Part shown: one piece after another, positions 8,246 to 16,183 of the stretch
Layout of the letters: each line of letters opens with the position of its first letter
Numbering within the stretch: position 1 is the first letter of the stretch
DNA from: Bacteroidota bacterium
GTDB lineage: Bacteria; Bacteroidota; Bacteroidia; Cytophagales; Cyclobacteriaceae
Assembly (NCBI GenBank): GCA_023431285.1
Contig: JAEYXN010000067.1
Coordinates: 1-33,117, forward strand
Length of the DNA: 33,117 nucleotides
Direction: 5' to 3'
Translations under genes and position numbers: made by a program
The notes under the pieces: model-generated
What the model saw: the letters and a program-made list of their open reading frames with translations, nothing else
Database searches by the model: none
Told to the model about the DNA's origin: nothing

Positions 8246-8276
8246 CAAAACTATACTTATGTGTGTTTTTTTGCAA
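8246..8276 (-). promoter_or_regulatory. Predicted promoter of the OmpA/TPR lipoprotein gene
   Basis: On the minus strand a perfect TAnnTTTG box (TAGTTTTG, 8253 to 8246) has TTG 20 bases upstream (8276 to 8274). The inferred leader is about 30 bases and A/T-rich (AAAAAACAATTTATAAACC), as is common for highly expressed genes in this phylum. Confidence 0.55.
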
Positions 8277-8403
8277 TTATAGTCAAAAAAATAAGATTTG
8301 GACCGGCTTTATTGGTGGTCATTTGGGGGAAGAATGTGAGCCGGATTTTTGGTCGATGAATGAACTTATAGAGTAGTTGAAAGTTTTCCACAAGCAGTTA
8401 AGT

Positions 8404-8631
8404 ATGAACCGACTTACAGATCAGATTCAGGTGTTTTTTGAAAGTTACGCTTTCGGGGTCTGTACCCGGCTGGGTGAAAAGCTTGGAATGGCGACCTCAA
8501 GCATAAGGCTTTTCTTCATCTATGCCTCGTTCATTACCTTCGGATCGCCGATCATAATCTACCTTTCCATGGCGTTTATCATGAATATCCGCAAGCATCT
8601 GCGGAAAAGGAACCCGATCTGGGATTACTGA
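8404..8631 (+). CDS. Small PspC-domain membrane protein
   Basis: A 75-residue protein with the PspC-like arrangement: a short amphipathic N terminus (MNRLTDQIQVFFESYAFGV), the characteristic CTRLGEKLGMATSSIRLFF block, then one hydrophobic segment (IYASFITFGSPIIIYLSMAF, about residues 44-63) and a basic tail (RKHLRKRNP). E. coli PspC works in the envelope-stress response; the short forms found in this phylum have no defined role that I can assert. The frame runs nine codons further upstream to 8377, but the ATG at 8404 gives the usual start. Its 3' end overlaps the convergent glycosyltransferase gene by seven bases. Confidence 0.78.
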   Translation: MNRLTDQIQVFFESYAFGVCTRLGEKLGMATSSIRLFFIYASFITFGSPIIIYLSMAFIMNIRKHLRKRNPIWDY

Positions 8632-9641
8632 TAATTGCCTGAAAAAGTCTTCCATCCTTTCAGAAAATATCCGAACAATACTGACCCTCCATAGACCGCA
8701 GTCCTTGGATACTCAGGGTTTGCAGCCCTTATCAGTTGACGCTTTTGCATCGTCCGGGGTAATCCTTTCAAGAAATGGAAGTGGGCCCTCAATACCGCCA
8801 ACGCCTGATTAAACTCTCCACTAACCACGAATTTTAAGGCGGCCACCCAATCCAGAAGCATTCTTACCGGAAGCTTATATATCATTTCTCTGGTGTCGAG
8901 ATGTTTGAAGATGAGGTTCAACCCATTCCTGAAATTAAGGAAGACCTTTCCCGGGCTGCCATACCCAAGCGTGCCGGCGCCAAGATGATAAACAGAGCTT
9001 TTTCCGCAGGAGAAAACTTTCATCCCGCGACGTTGAATTTTCCAGCAAAGATCAATCTCCTCCATGTGAGCGAAGAAATCCTCATCAAGCCCACCCAGTT
9101 GATGATACAAGTCCAGCCGGATCATGAGGCAGGCTCCCGTCGCCCAGAAGATCTCTCTTGAATCATCATATTGACCACGGTCCGTCTCCACCGTATCGAA
9201 GATTCGCCCGCGACAGAAGGGATAACCCAGACTGTCAATGAATCCACCGGCGGCACCTGCATACTCGAAAAGATGCCGTTCGCGATAGGAGAGAATCTTC
9301 GGCTGAAGTGCTCCGATAGAAGGATTGCTGTCCAGTAAATCGGTCATGGGCTTCAGCCATCCGGGCGTGACCTCCACATCGCTGTTAAGAAGCACGACAT
9401 AATCAGACTTAACTTGATTCAGTGCGCGGTTATAACCACCGCAGAAGCCGTAGTTTTTGTCGAGTCGGATTACCGTGACGGAAGGGAACTGCTCGTCCAG
9501 GAGTTTCAAAGACTGATCGGTAGAGCCGTTGTCGGCGACGATCACTTGCGCCGAGCCGGAGCGCTCAACGACGGAAGGAAGGAATTGAGGGAGAAGTTTC
9601 TCCCCGTTGAAATTAAGTATGACGACAGCCGTGCGGCTCAT
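8625..9641 (-). CDS. Glycosyltransferase family 2 protein (rhamnosyltransferase-like)
   Basis: A 338-residue GT-A fold transferase of the WbbL-like group, expected to add a sugar from a nucleotide donor to a cell-surface glycan. It begins MSRTAVVILNFNGEKLL, followed by the nucleotide-binding VIVADNGSTDQS (residues about 33-44), NYGFCGGYNRAL, and the metal-binding LLNSDVEVTPGW with the D-x-E/D pattern. The catalytic-base region is DEDFFAHMEEIDLCWKIQRRG. The C-terminal 80 residues are moderately hydrophobic, suggesting membrane association. The donor sugar and acceptor are unknown. Its ATG overlaps the stop of the YbaB gene by four bases, so it is probably translated by coupling from that gene. 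Confidence 0.88.
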   Translation of the reverse strand: MSRTAVVILNFNGEKLLPQFLPSVVERSGSAQVIVADNGSTDQSLKLLDEQFPSVTVIRLDKNYGFCGGYNRALNQVKSDYVVLLNSDVEVTPGWLKPMTDLLDSNPSIGALQPKILSYRERHLFEYAGAAGGFIDSLGYPFCRGRIFDTVETDRGQYDDSREIFWATGACLMIRLDLYHQLGGLDEDFFAHMEEIDLCWKIQRRGMKVFSCGKSSVYHLGAGTLGYGSPGKVFLNFRNGLNLIFKHLDTREMIYKLPVRMLLDWVAALKFVVSGEFNQALAVLRAHFHFLKGLPRTMQKRQLIRAANPEYPRTAVYGGSVLFGYFLKGWKTFSGNYQ

Positions 9642-9973
9642 CCCATCATTCCACTAATGTCAAAACCTGGTATGTTAGGAATGAGCCCCTCAGTACTTTT
9701 CCGCATTTCTTCCTTTGCAATAATCTCTGCCTCTTCCTGCGCTTTGTTTACCGCGGCTACGATCAGATCCTGAACGATAACCTGATCTTCAGCCTTTAAC
9801 AAACTGGGATCAACTTCTATCTGGACCAATTGCTTCTTTCCATTGACAGTGGCCTTTACCATTCCGGCTCCGGATTCACCATGAGCCCGCAAACGTGTAA
9901 GGTTATCCTGTGCTTCCTTAAGACGGGTTTGAACTTCCTTCATCTTCCCCATCATCTTCATCATATCAAACAT
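9638..9973 (-). CDS. YbaB/EbfC family nucleoid-associated DNA-binding protein
   Basis: A 111-residue dimeric DNA-binding protein of the YbaB/EbfC family. The N-terminal helix is Met/Lys/Gln-rich (MFDMMKMMGKMKEVQTRLKE), the central beta segment reads GMVKATVNGKKQLVQIEVDP, and the C-terminal helix is VAAVNKAQEEAEIIAKEEM followed by a short Gly/Pro/Met tail. In many bacteria the gene sits in dnaX-ybaB-recR; that context is absent here, where it leads a two-gene unit with a glycosyltransferase (four-base ATGA overlap). Confidence 0.92.
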   Translation of the reverse strand: MFDMMKMMGKMKEVQTRLKEAQDNLTRLRAHGESGAGMVKATVNGKKQLVQIEVDPSLLKAEDQVIVQDLIVAAVNKAQEEAEIIAKEEMRKSTEGLIPNIPGFDISGMMG

Positions 9974-10056
9974 ATATCGCTTTGAAGTTTTTAATTTATC
10001 AGGTATTGCACACCCTTAAGTTCAGGCGCTAAGCTACAAAGAAATTCCTGTCACGT

Positions 10057-12060
10057 CTATTTACGTAGCAGCACCACCGCCCCTGAATAATCGAATGTAC
10101 GGCCAGCGGTGTCGACGACCTTCGTTTTGAAGATATAAGTGCCCTCAGGCATAGTGACGCCTTTATAAGTGCCATCCCACTCATTGTCCATATCATTGGA
10201 GTGGAACATCAGCTCACCCCACCTGTTGAAGATCCTTAGTTCATAAGAAGTGATGTACTCCTTCACGCCTTTCACGGCGAAAGCGCGATTCCGCTCGTCT
10301 GACGCTGCGCCTGGGATGAACGCATTCGGATGCCACAGTGAAACGCTCTTAATGACAGTGGCGATATTAGAGACCGATGGTTGTGGCGTGCCCGGGGCTA
10401 CCGGCGTGGCAAGAATCCTGTACGAAAAAGTCTGTCCTTCAGAAGCTGTGTTATCCGTGAATGTCGTTGAGGTTCCATTGCCCGTCGATGAGATAAGCGA
10501 TCCATTCGCGTCGAATTTCTCGATGGTGTACAAGGAAGCCCCCGATGACCACCCATTATATTCGGACCAGCTGAGAAGGACTGAGTTGTCTGGGTTTAGT
10601 GTCGACTTTAACTCAATTGGACATACAGTATGGCTACGTGCACTACGGTTTCCACAGACATCGTCGAACCGTATCTCGTAACAAATGCCATTGAACGGCT
10701 GATACGTGTTGTCAATTAAAGTAGTCTCCGTTGTGGATTGAAAAGGCAGCGCCATGTTAGTCGGTATACGGAAAATGTCGAAGCTTTGAACGTTGAAGAG
10801 TGGTGGCGGCACCCATTCCAGGTGGACAGAATTTCCGTCAACAACGGCGGTCACTTCACTCACCGGTATTGGTGGCTGTGATGAGATGGCCCGGCCACAC
10901 AATGTCTTTGAGATACTCTGAATGTTCCCTCCGTAATCTGTGATCATGCGATAACAGTAATCACTGCCACAGGCAACCTGATTGTCGTTGTAAGTGCCGC
11001 TGTTGGTGAAGCCGGGGTTGATGCTGGTGCCGTCTCTCAACAGCGTTAAAGATGCCGCCCCTGAAAGATTAGTCTGCCACCCGAAAGCATTTGCATGATC
11101 ATTGATGCTCAGACTTACATCGTGACTGCAGATCACATTTGAGTAAAACGTCTGATTGTTACAGACATCCCTTGCACCAGCGCGATAACAATAATAATTC
11201 TGATCAGGATTAATACCGGAGTCTGTAAAAGCTTCGGTATTCGAAATCTGCCCCGCTACCGTGAACGCTGCAAAACCATTTACTCCACGTTCTACGACGT
11301 AAGGAATATTTTCACCGGTGTTCCGCAAGGTCAAAGGAATCTCATTGCTATCGGTCACTTCCAGTCGGGATATTTCGTGATCGTTCGTGAATGCTCCCGG
11401 TACGAGTTGTGTGGACTTCGTGTTCTTAGTGCAGCCAAGATAATCAGCTGCGACACTGATGATTCCCTGTGTTTCTCCCGCACCGTAGGTATGTGTGGGT
11501 GTCACCATTCCTCCGGTGGTTTGAACATCGGTAATGTTATCCTGGTCATAATCCACCACATAAAGCGGAAAGGTCTGATCTGTAATTTCAATCCTGACTT
11601 CGCGGGAAGCACAGTTATAGATATCAAATTCCGGTGGCGTAGAGGGAAGAACGGTGACAGACTGTACGAGCTGATCAAAGTTGTTTACACCCGCGCCGAT
11701 GAGGATGGCGATCTCATACTTTCCTGGCTGCGTGAACGTGTAGCTGATGGGTTGTCCGTCCTGGAAGAGACGTATATTATCGGGGTCGCTGACGAAGGCC
11801 CCGGGATTGGTGGGGTCTGGTTTGTTCCCGAATCCCTCTGCTGCGCTATAGTTAAAGTCAATCACACATGGCGGATCTCCATCGCACTCCAGTGCCGTGG
11901 TATTGATAACGATTTCTCCGTTCGCTCCATATGATCCGCAAACAATAGATTCAGGAAACGTGAATCGGTTATTCTGACTTGCAATTGGCTGGCTAGTCTG
12001 CGCAATAACCGGAATTGCAAAGATGGATACGAAGACAAATATGATGGTAGTAATGCGCAT
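10057..12060 (-). CDS. Secreted multi-domain protein with T9SS type B sorting domain (gliding motility-associated C-terminal domain)
   Basis: A 667-residue exported protein. The Sec signal peptide is MRITTIIFVFVSIFAIPVIA with probable cleavage before QTSQ. Residues about 35-225 look like PKD/Ig-like beta domains (TFTQPGKYEIAILIG, HTYGAGETQGIISVAADY). About 230-560 is a series of fibronectin-III-like modules with paired cysteines (VHLEWVPPPLFNVQSFDIFR; VLLSWSEYNGWSSGASLYTI). The last 90 residues are a clear T9SS type B domain: HPNAFIPGAASDERNR, then YELRIFNRWGELMFHSND, EWDGTYKG, MPEGTYIFK and the end GAVVLLRK. It should be exported to the outer surface or released. Its ATG directly follows the hutH TGA with no spacer. 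No enzymatic domain is visible, so it is probably adhesive or structural. Confidence 0.9.
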   Translation of the reverse strand: MRITTIIFVFVSIFAIPVIAQTSQPIASQNNRFTFPESIVCGSYGANGEIVINTTALECDGDPPCVIDFNYSAAEGFGNKPDPTNPGAFVSDPDNIRLFQDGQPISYTFTQPGKYEIAILIGAGVNNFDQLVQSVTVLPSTPPEFDIYNCASREVRIEITDQTFPLYVVDYDQDNITDVQTTGGMVTPTHTYGAGETQGIISVAADYLGCTKNTKSTQLVPGAFTNDHEISRLEVTDSNEIPLTLRNTGENIPYVVERGVNGFAAFTVAGQISNTEAFTDSGINPDQNYYCYRAGARDVCNNQTFYSNVICSHDVSLSINDHANAFGWQTNLSGAASLTLLRDGTSINPGFTNSGTYNDNQVACGSDYCYRMITDYGGNIQSISKTLCGRAISSQPPIPVSEVTAVVDGNSVHLEWVPPPLFNVQSFDIFRIPTNMALPFQSTTETTLIDNTYQPFNGICYEIRFDDVCGNRSARSHTVCPIELKSTLNPDNSVLLSWSEYNGWSSGASLYTIEKFDANGSLISSTGNGTSTTFTDNTASEGQTFSYRILATPVAPGTPQPSVSNIATVIKSVSLWHPNAFIPGAASDERNRAFAVKGVKEYITSYELRIFNRWGELMFHSNDMDNEWDGTYKGVTMPEGTYIFKTKVVDTAGRTFDYSGAVVLLRK

Positions 12061-13551
12061 TCAATCCAAACGGAAGCTTTTTAGGTATCCTTCTGCTTTG
12101 ATGATATCATCATGAAGTATCCGGTCATCTTCAATAAACGGGATTTCCTGCCTGAAATTATGGATGAGCGACTCCAGGAAGGGTGATGTTTTCCGAGGTC
12201 TTCGGAATGCCAACGCCTGGGCTGCTGTAATCAGCTCGACAGCAAGTATGGAATAAGTATTTTGCACAACTCTGTAAGCTTTGGTAGCCGCATTCGATCC
12301 CATGCTCACATGGTCTTCCTGTCCGTTGGAGGAGACAATAGAGTCTACCGACGCCGGTGTGCATAGTTGTTTGTTCTGGCTCGCCAGGGAAGCAGCGGTG
12401 TATTGTGGAATCATCAGTCCGGAGTTAATACCCGGATTCGCCACAAGGTAATTAGGCAGATCGCGGGAACCCGAAATCAACTGGAACGTACGACGTTCGG
12501 AAATGCTTCCAAGCTCAGAGATTGCTATGGCAAGAAAGTCCAGCGAAAGCGCCAGAGGCTGTCCATGGAAATTGCCCGCCGAAATGATCTTGTCTTCAAT
12601 AGGGAAAATCAACGGATTATCGGTCACGCTGTTAACCTCGATCAGAACAGTATTGGTTACATGATTGATCGCGTCAAGACTCGCCCCGTGGACCTGTGGG
12701 ATACAACGGAAGGAGTAAGGGTCCTGAACATGCTTTCGTGTCCCAGCGATAAGCTCACTTCCATTTAGTTTTTCCATCACATCACGCGCCACAGCTAATT
12801 GACCGGGATGCGGCCTGATAGCATGGACAAGATCGGCGAAAGGTTCCGGTCTTCCGTCAAAGGCATCCAGCGAAAGGGCCCCGATGATATTGGCGAGTCG
12901 TACCAGTCGGTGAGCGTGTACCGCGCACCATACTGCATATGCGCTCATAAACTGTGTACCGTTCAAAAGAGCAAGACCTTCCTTCGCTTTAAAGAATAAC
13001 GCAGTCCACCCAAACTTTATGTTTACTTCTTTTGCCGCGACGTACGCGCCTTCAAAGAGCACCTCACCACAGTTGATCAGCGGAAGAGACAGGTGTGCCA
13101 GCGGAGCAAGATCACCCGACGCGCCAAGAGATCCCATCTCAAATATCCTTGGCAATACACACTCGTTGAACATTTCAATCAGGCGCTTTACGGTCTGAAG
13201 CTGAACCCCGGAGTATCCATACGAAAGAGATTGGATCTTCAGAAATAGCATGAGCCGCACAATGTCCGCTGGCACATCCGGACCCGTTCCACATGCATGA
13301 GACTTTACAAGGTTTTCCTGAAGCTGTTCGAGCTGCCCGGGATTGATATTTCTATTATACAGCGAACCGAAACCAGTATTGATCCCATACAGAGGATGAT
13401 TCGATGTCTCAAGCTTTTCATCCAGGTACGAGCGACATAGTTCGATCTTAGCAGCGGCATCGTCTCCGAGATGTAACGACGTCGGTTCATAAATCAGCTT
13501 CTCAAGAAAGGCCAGGGTAACCGGAGCATCTGAGATGGTGTGTTGATTCAT
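12061..13551 (-). CDS. hutH: Histidine ammonia-lyase (HAL/PAL/TAL family)
   Basis: Deaminates an aromatic amino acid, most likely L-histidine to urocanate. The 496-residue length is normal. The electrophilic MIO prosthetic group would form from Ala144-Ser145-Gly146 in GSLGASGDLAPLAHLSL. The catalytic Tyr region is YGINTGFGSL (from residue 55). In the selectivity position the sequence reads LQENLVKSHACG; Ser84-His85 is the pair seen in histidine lyases, where tyrosine lyases have His and phenylalanine lyases Phe. No hutU, hutI or hutG lies nearby, so the physiological pathway is not proven and a tyrosine lyase remains possible. It follows hisS by 66 bases and its stop abuts the T9SS cargo gene. 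Confidence 0.88.
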   Translation of the reverse strand: MNQHTISDAPVTLAFLEKLIYEPTSLHLGDDAAAKIELCRSYLDEKLETSNHPLYGINTGFGSLYNRNINPGQLEQLQENLVKSHACGTGPDVPADIVRLMLFLKIQSLSYGYSGVQLQTVKRLIEMFNECVLPRIFEMGSLGASGDLAPLAHLSLPLINCGEVLFEGAYVAAKEVNIKFGWTALFFKAKEGLALLNGTQFMSAYAVWCAVHAHRLVRLANIIGALSLDAFDGRPEPFADLVHAIRPHPGQLAVARDVMEKLNGSELIAGTRKHVQDPYSFRCIPQVHGASLDAINHVTNTVLIEVNSVTDNPLIFPIEDKIISAGNFHGQPLALSLDFLAIAISELGSISERRTFQLISGSRDLPNYLVANPGINSGLMIPQYTAASLASQNKQLCTPASVDSIVSSNGQEDHVSMGSNAATKAYRVVQNTYSILAVELITAAQALAFRRPRKTSPFLESLIHNFRQEIPFIEDDRILHDDIIKAEGYLKSFRLD

Positions 13552-13617
13552 GCGCTGCTGTTGAATTCCCCGTAATAATAAATATAAAAGGAAGTGTTTG
13601 TACAGTTCCCCTGGTCG

Positions 13618-14985
13618 TCAGATCACAATCTGCGGAATTTGTTCTATCGATACCTTCTGCTGTTCACCCGTTTCAAGATTTTTCAGCGTAAGCTTACCGT
13701 CCTGCATTTCTTCCGAACCAATAATGACCGCGAAGGGAATAGATTTCTTGTTAGCGTACTCCAGCTGCTTCTTCACTTTGCTGATGTCAGGATACACTTC
13801 GCATGAGATAGATTGTTCACGCAGAGAAGCCGCGGCCTGAAGTGCGTATGCAAAAGTTTCCTTATCAAAATGACAGAACAGGACTTTACTCGCGATAGTA
13901 GCTTCTTTAGGAAAAAGCTGTAACTCCTCCATCGCATCGAATATGCGATCCACACCGAATGAAAATCCCACGCCAGACAAGTTCGTTTTGTCGCCAAACG
14001 CTTGAGTAAGGTTGTCGTACCTGCCGCCACCGCTTACACTTCCAATGGAAACATTTCTGATCTTCACTTCGAAGATACAGCCTGTGTAATAGCTAAGCCC
14101 TCTGGCGAGAGAGAGGTCGAATTCTACATGGTCGAGGTCCTTACCGTACAGGTTGACCAGTTCAAAGACTTCGGTGATATCCTTTAAACCTTTGTTACCT
14201 GCCTCTGACTGAGCATACTTTTCTTTCAAGACGTCGATCTTTTGTTGATTCGAACCTTTAAGGTTGAGGACTGCGAACAACGCGTCGAGACTCTCCTTCT
14301 GAAATCCTTTCGACGCAAGTTCTTCCCGTACCTTGTCTTCGCCTGTTTTGTCGAGTTTGTCGATGGCAACGAACAATGCTGTTTCGTTTCCTTTTGCACC
14401 AATGGTTTCCGCAAGGCCGGTGAGGATGCCGCGGTGATTAATTTTTATACTGTAGTCGGAGATGCGCAGTTTGGAGAAAGCCTCCAGGATCATTAATACG
14501 ATTTCGGCTTCACAGAGCAGAGAATCTGTCCCCACCACGTCTGCGTCGCACTGATAAAATTCCCTGTATCTGCCACGTTGCGGGCGGTCGGCCCTCCACA
14601 CAGGCTGGATCTGATAGCGCTTGAAAGGGAACGATACTTCATTGCGGTTCATCACCACGTATCGCGCAAATGGCACGGTAAGGTCATACCGTAATCCTTT
14701 TTCACTGATCTGAGAAGCTACCGCCTTCGAGTTGCGGCTTTCCAGAGCGTTAGCATCTGCATTCTTGAGAAAATCGCCCGAGTTAAGAATTCGGAACAGG
14801 AGCTGATCGCCTTCGTCGCCATACTTGCCTGTAAGCGTCGACAGGTTCTCCATCGCTGGTGTTTCCAGTGGCTGAAAGCCAAATTTCTGAAAGACCGACC
14901 GGATGGCATCCAGGATATACTGCCTTTTGGCCATCACCGCCGGCCCGAAGTCTCGTGTTCCGTTTGGAAGGGTTGGTTTCTGCAT
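13618..14985 (-). CDS. hisS: Histidine--tRNA ligase
   Basis: Class II synthetase that charges tRNA-His. The 455-residue length is normal. It starts MQKPTLPNGTRDFGP. Motif 2 is in IQPVWRADRPQRGRYREFYQ. The histidine-specific blocks are LARGLSYYTGCIFEV and GGGRYDNL, and the C-terminal anticodon-binding domain carries PFAVIIGSEEMQDGKLTLKNL. The frame extends seven codons to an ATG at 15006, but that extension contains a perfect -7 promoter box; the ATG at 14985 is therefore chosen, which leaves a transcript leader of only a few bases. hutH follows downstream in the same direction. Confidence 0.95.
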   Translation of the reverse strand: MQKPTLPNGTRDFGPAVMAKRQYILDAIRSVFQKFGFQPLETPAMENLSTLTGKYGDEGDQLLFRILNSGDFLKNADANALESRNSKAVASQISEKGLRYDLTVPFARYVVMNRNEVSFPFKRYQIQPVWRADRPQRGRYREFYQCDADVVGTDSLLCEAEIVLMILEAFSKLRISDYSIKINHRGILTGLAETIGAKGNETALFVAIDKLDKTGEDKVREELASKGFQKESLDALFAVLNLKGSNQQKIDVLKEKYAQSEAGNKGLKDITEVFELVNLYGKDLDHVEFDLSLARGLSYYTGCIFEVKIRNVSIGSVSGGGRYDNLTQAFGDKTNLSGVGFSFGVDRIFDAMEELQLFPKEATIASKVLFCHFDKETFAYALQAAASLREQSISCEVYPDISKVKKQLEYANKKSIPFAVIIGSEEMQDGKLTLKNLETGEQQKVSIEQIPQIVI

Positions 14986-14994
14986 GATTGGCGG

Positions 14995-15002
14995 CAAAGC
15001 TA
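14995..15002 (-). promoter_or_regulatory. Predicted -7 box of hisS, very close to the start codon
   Basis: On the minus strand TAGCTTTG (15002 to 14995) matches TAnnTTTG exactly and ends nine bases before the hisS ATG. I see no good TTG element at the expected distance upstream, so the promoter call rests on the -7 box alone. Confidence 0.42.
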
Positions 15003-15134
15003 GCATTTTCGGGAAAACTGATATCAGGCCGGGGAAAGGGAAATTGAGATGTTAAACGTTGTATCCGGAAGCATAATCAGAATCACACTGAAGATGACCG
15101 AAATGAAGATTTCCAGGAATTTTATGGCCTCCGC

Positions 15135-15165
15135 TTTTCATTTACGGGCGGTTTGCCTACTTTTG
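15135..15165 (+). promoter_or_regulatory. Predicted promoter of the 50-residue basic protein gene
   Basis: A perfect TAnnTTTG box (TACTTTTG, 15158-15165) has TTTT (15135-15138), one mismatch from TTTG, 19 bases upstream. The sequence continues TTTGCGTTCCC as in many promoters of this phylum. The inferred leader is about 15 bases. Confidence 0.55.
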
Positions 15166-15186
15166 CGTTCCCAAAATTTTATCGCC

Positions 15187-15339
15187 ATGGCAGTAACCAG
15201 ACTTAAGAGAAAGAACCGCAAGGACAAGGCAAAATCGGCGGTTAGACGTCAGACGCTGAAGATTCAGAACTTCAAGCCGGTCATTAAGAACGTCGATATT
15301 GAAGAAATTAAGAAGGAATTCGACGCTAAAAAGAAGTAA
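15187..15339 (+). CDS. Small, highly basic conserved-looking protein (50 residues), unknown function
   Basis: A microprotein beginning MAVTRLKRKNRKDKAKSAVR. The first 30 residues hold about 12 Lys/Arg and look like a nucleic-acid- or ribosome-binding tail. A middle stretch (LKIQNFKPVIKNVDIEEIKK) ends in an amphipathic acidic/basic helix and a Lys tail. The open frame runs back to 15049, but the promoter box lies inside that part, so the ATG at 15187 is the credible start. A promoter upstream and a strong terminator 27 bases downstream make it a transcription unit of roughly 220 bases. I do not recognise a named family with certainty; it resembles small ribosome-associated proteins in composition only. 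Confidence 0.72.
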   Translation: MAVTRLKRKNRKDKAKSAVRRQTLKIQNFKPVIKNVDIEEIKKEFDAKKK

Positions 15340-15365
15340 GCGTTCGACCTTCCTGAAATAGAGAA

Positions 15366-15396
15366 AGCTTTTCCTCCTCCAGGAAAGGCTTTTTTT
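15366..15396 (+). terminator. Rho-independent terminator after the small basic protein gene
   Basis: A 10-bp stem with one G-U pair, AGCTTTTCCT (15366-15375) with AGGAAAGGCT (15381-15390), has a 5-base loop and runs into seven T residues (15390-15396). Confidence 0.88.
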
Positions 15397-15552
15397 GTTA
15401 CCCAGAACGAAGCTCTCTCTTCCTGAAGAGTAGGATTAACTGCTAATTTGAGGTTTCCCTACCCGGCCGACCAGCCACCGGGCCGTCTGGCCGACCTTTT
15501 CTATCCCCGCAACGCTGTAACTACAGGTCATCAAAGATTAAGATTCCCGACC

Positions 15553-15583
15553 TTGCCCGGTTGAGGGAATTCTGTTATTTTTC
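15553..15583 (+). promoter_or_regulatory. Possible promoter of the NfeD-flotillin operon
   Basis: TTG (15553-15555) is followed after 20 bases by TATTTTTC (15576-15583), one mismatch from TAnnTTTG. The inferred transcription start is near 15590, about 15 bases before the ATG. Confidence 0.4.
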
Positions 15584-15604
15584 ATTTCTCAACCTGACAA
15601 TGTT

Positions 15605-16174
15605 ATGAGTAATTATGCGGAATGGTGGGAAGGGCTTGACACCCCGTTGAAGGTATTCTGGGTTCTGGCGGTTCCATTCTCAGTGTTTTTTATCCTACAG
15701 TTACTGACCAGTATTTTCGGTCACGACCATCACGGCGACAGTCACGATGCCGATTTTGAAGATGGTCCCGGCTTCCACCTGTTCACGCTGAAAAACCTCG
15801 TTGCTTTCTTCTGTATCTTCGGATGGGTCGGTATTGCCGCCGTCGATTCAGGAATATCCACAGTCTTTGCTTTCATATTCGCATCCCTGGCCGGCCTCGT
15901 CATCATGCTGATTATGGCTACGCTGGTGTATTACCTCGCCAAGGCCAATGTCGATGGAACGATGAAGTTTAAGAACGCCATTGGCGCTGCCGGAGAAGTG
16001 TACCTCACTATCCCTGCGAACAGGGGAAGCGTTGGAATGGTACAGGTCAAAATCCAGGGAGCTCTTCGCACGCTCGAAGCCGTTACAGATGACGAGCGTG
16101 ATATCCCTACCGGAAAGCTTATCAAAGTCATGAAGGTCGCCAGCAACAACCTTCTTGTCGTTACCGCTGAATAA
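15605..16174 (+). CDS. NfeD-like integral membrane protein
   Basis: A 189-residue protein with three predicted membrane segments (about residues 14-38, 62-82 and 85-111) followed by a C-terminal OB-fold-like domain (about 118-189: AIGAAGEVYLTIPANRGSVG, then VQVKIQGALRTLEAV and KVMKVASNNLLVV), the layout of short NfeD proteins. These partner with flotillins in membrane microdomains and lack the ClpP-like protease part of long NfeD. Between the first two segments is a His/Asp cluster (GHDHHGDSHDAD, residues 39-50) that could bind a metal. The flotillin gene starts nine bases after its stop, which supports the assignment. Confidence 0.85.
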   Translation: MSNYAEWWEGLDTPLKVFWVLAVPFSVFFILQLLTSIFGHDHHGDSHDADFEDGPGFHLFTLKNLVAFFCIFGWVGIAAVDSGISTVFAFIFASLAGLVIMLIMATLVYYLAKANVDGTMKFKNAIGAAGEVYLTIPANRGSVGMVQVKIQGALRTLEAVTDDERDIPTGKLIKVMKVASNNLLVVTAE

Positions 16175-16183
16175 TCAATAACT

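Noticed and set aside
11377..11934. 185-codon frame antisense to the T9SS cargo gene
   Set aside because: No recognisable motif, and it is fully contained within a strong gene on the other strand.
15049..15186. Upstream extension of the small basic protein to 15049
   Set aside because: It contains the promoter box, and the encoded residues differ in composition from the basic protein.
15465..15496. GC-rich stretch with GGCCGACC repeated at both ends
   Set aside because: A single pair of 8-base repeats in an intergenic region; no further copies or structure to support an element.
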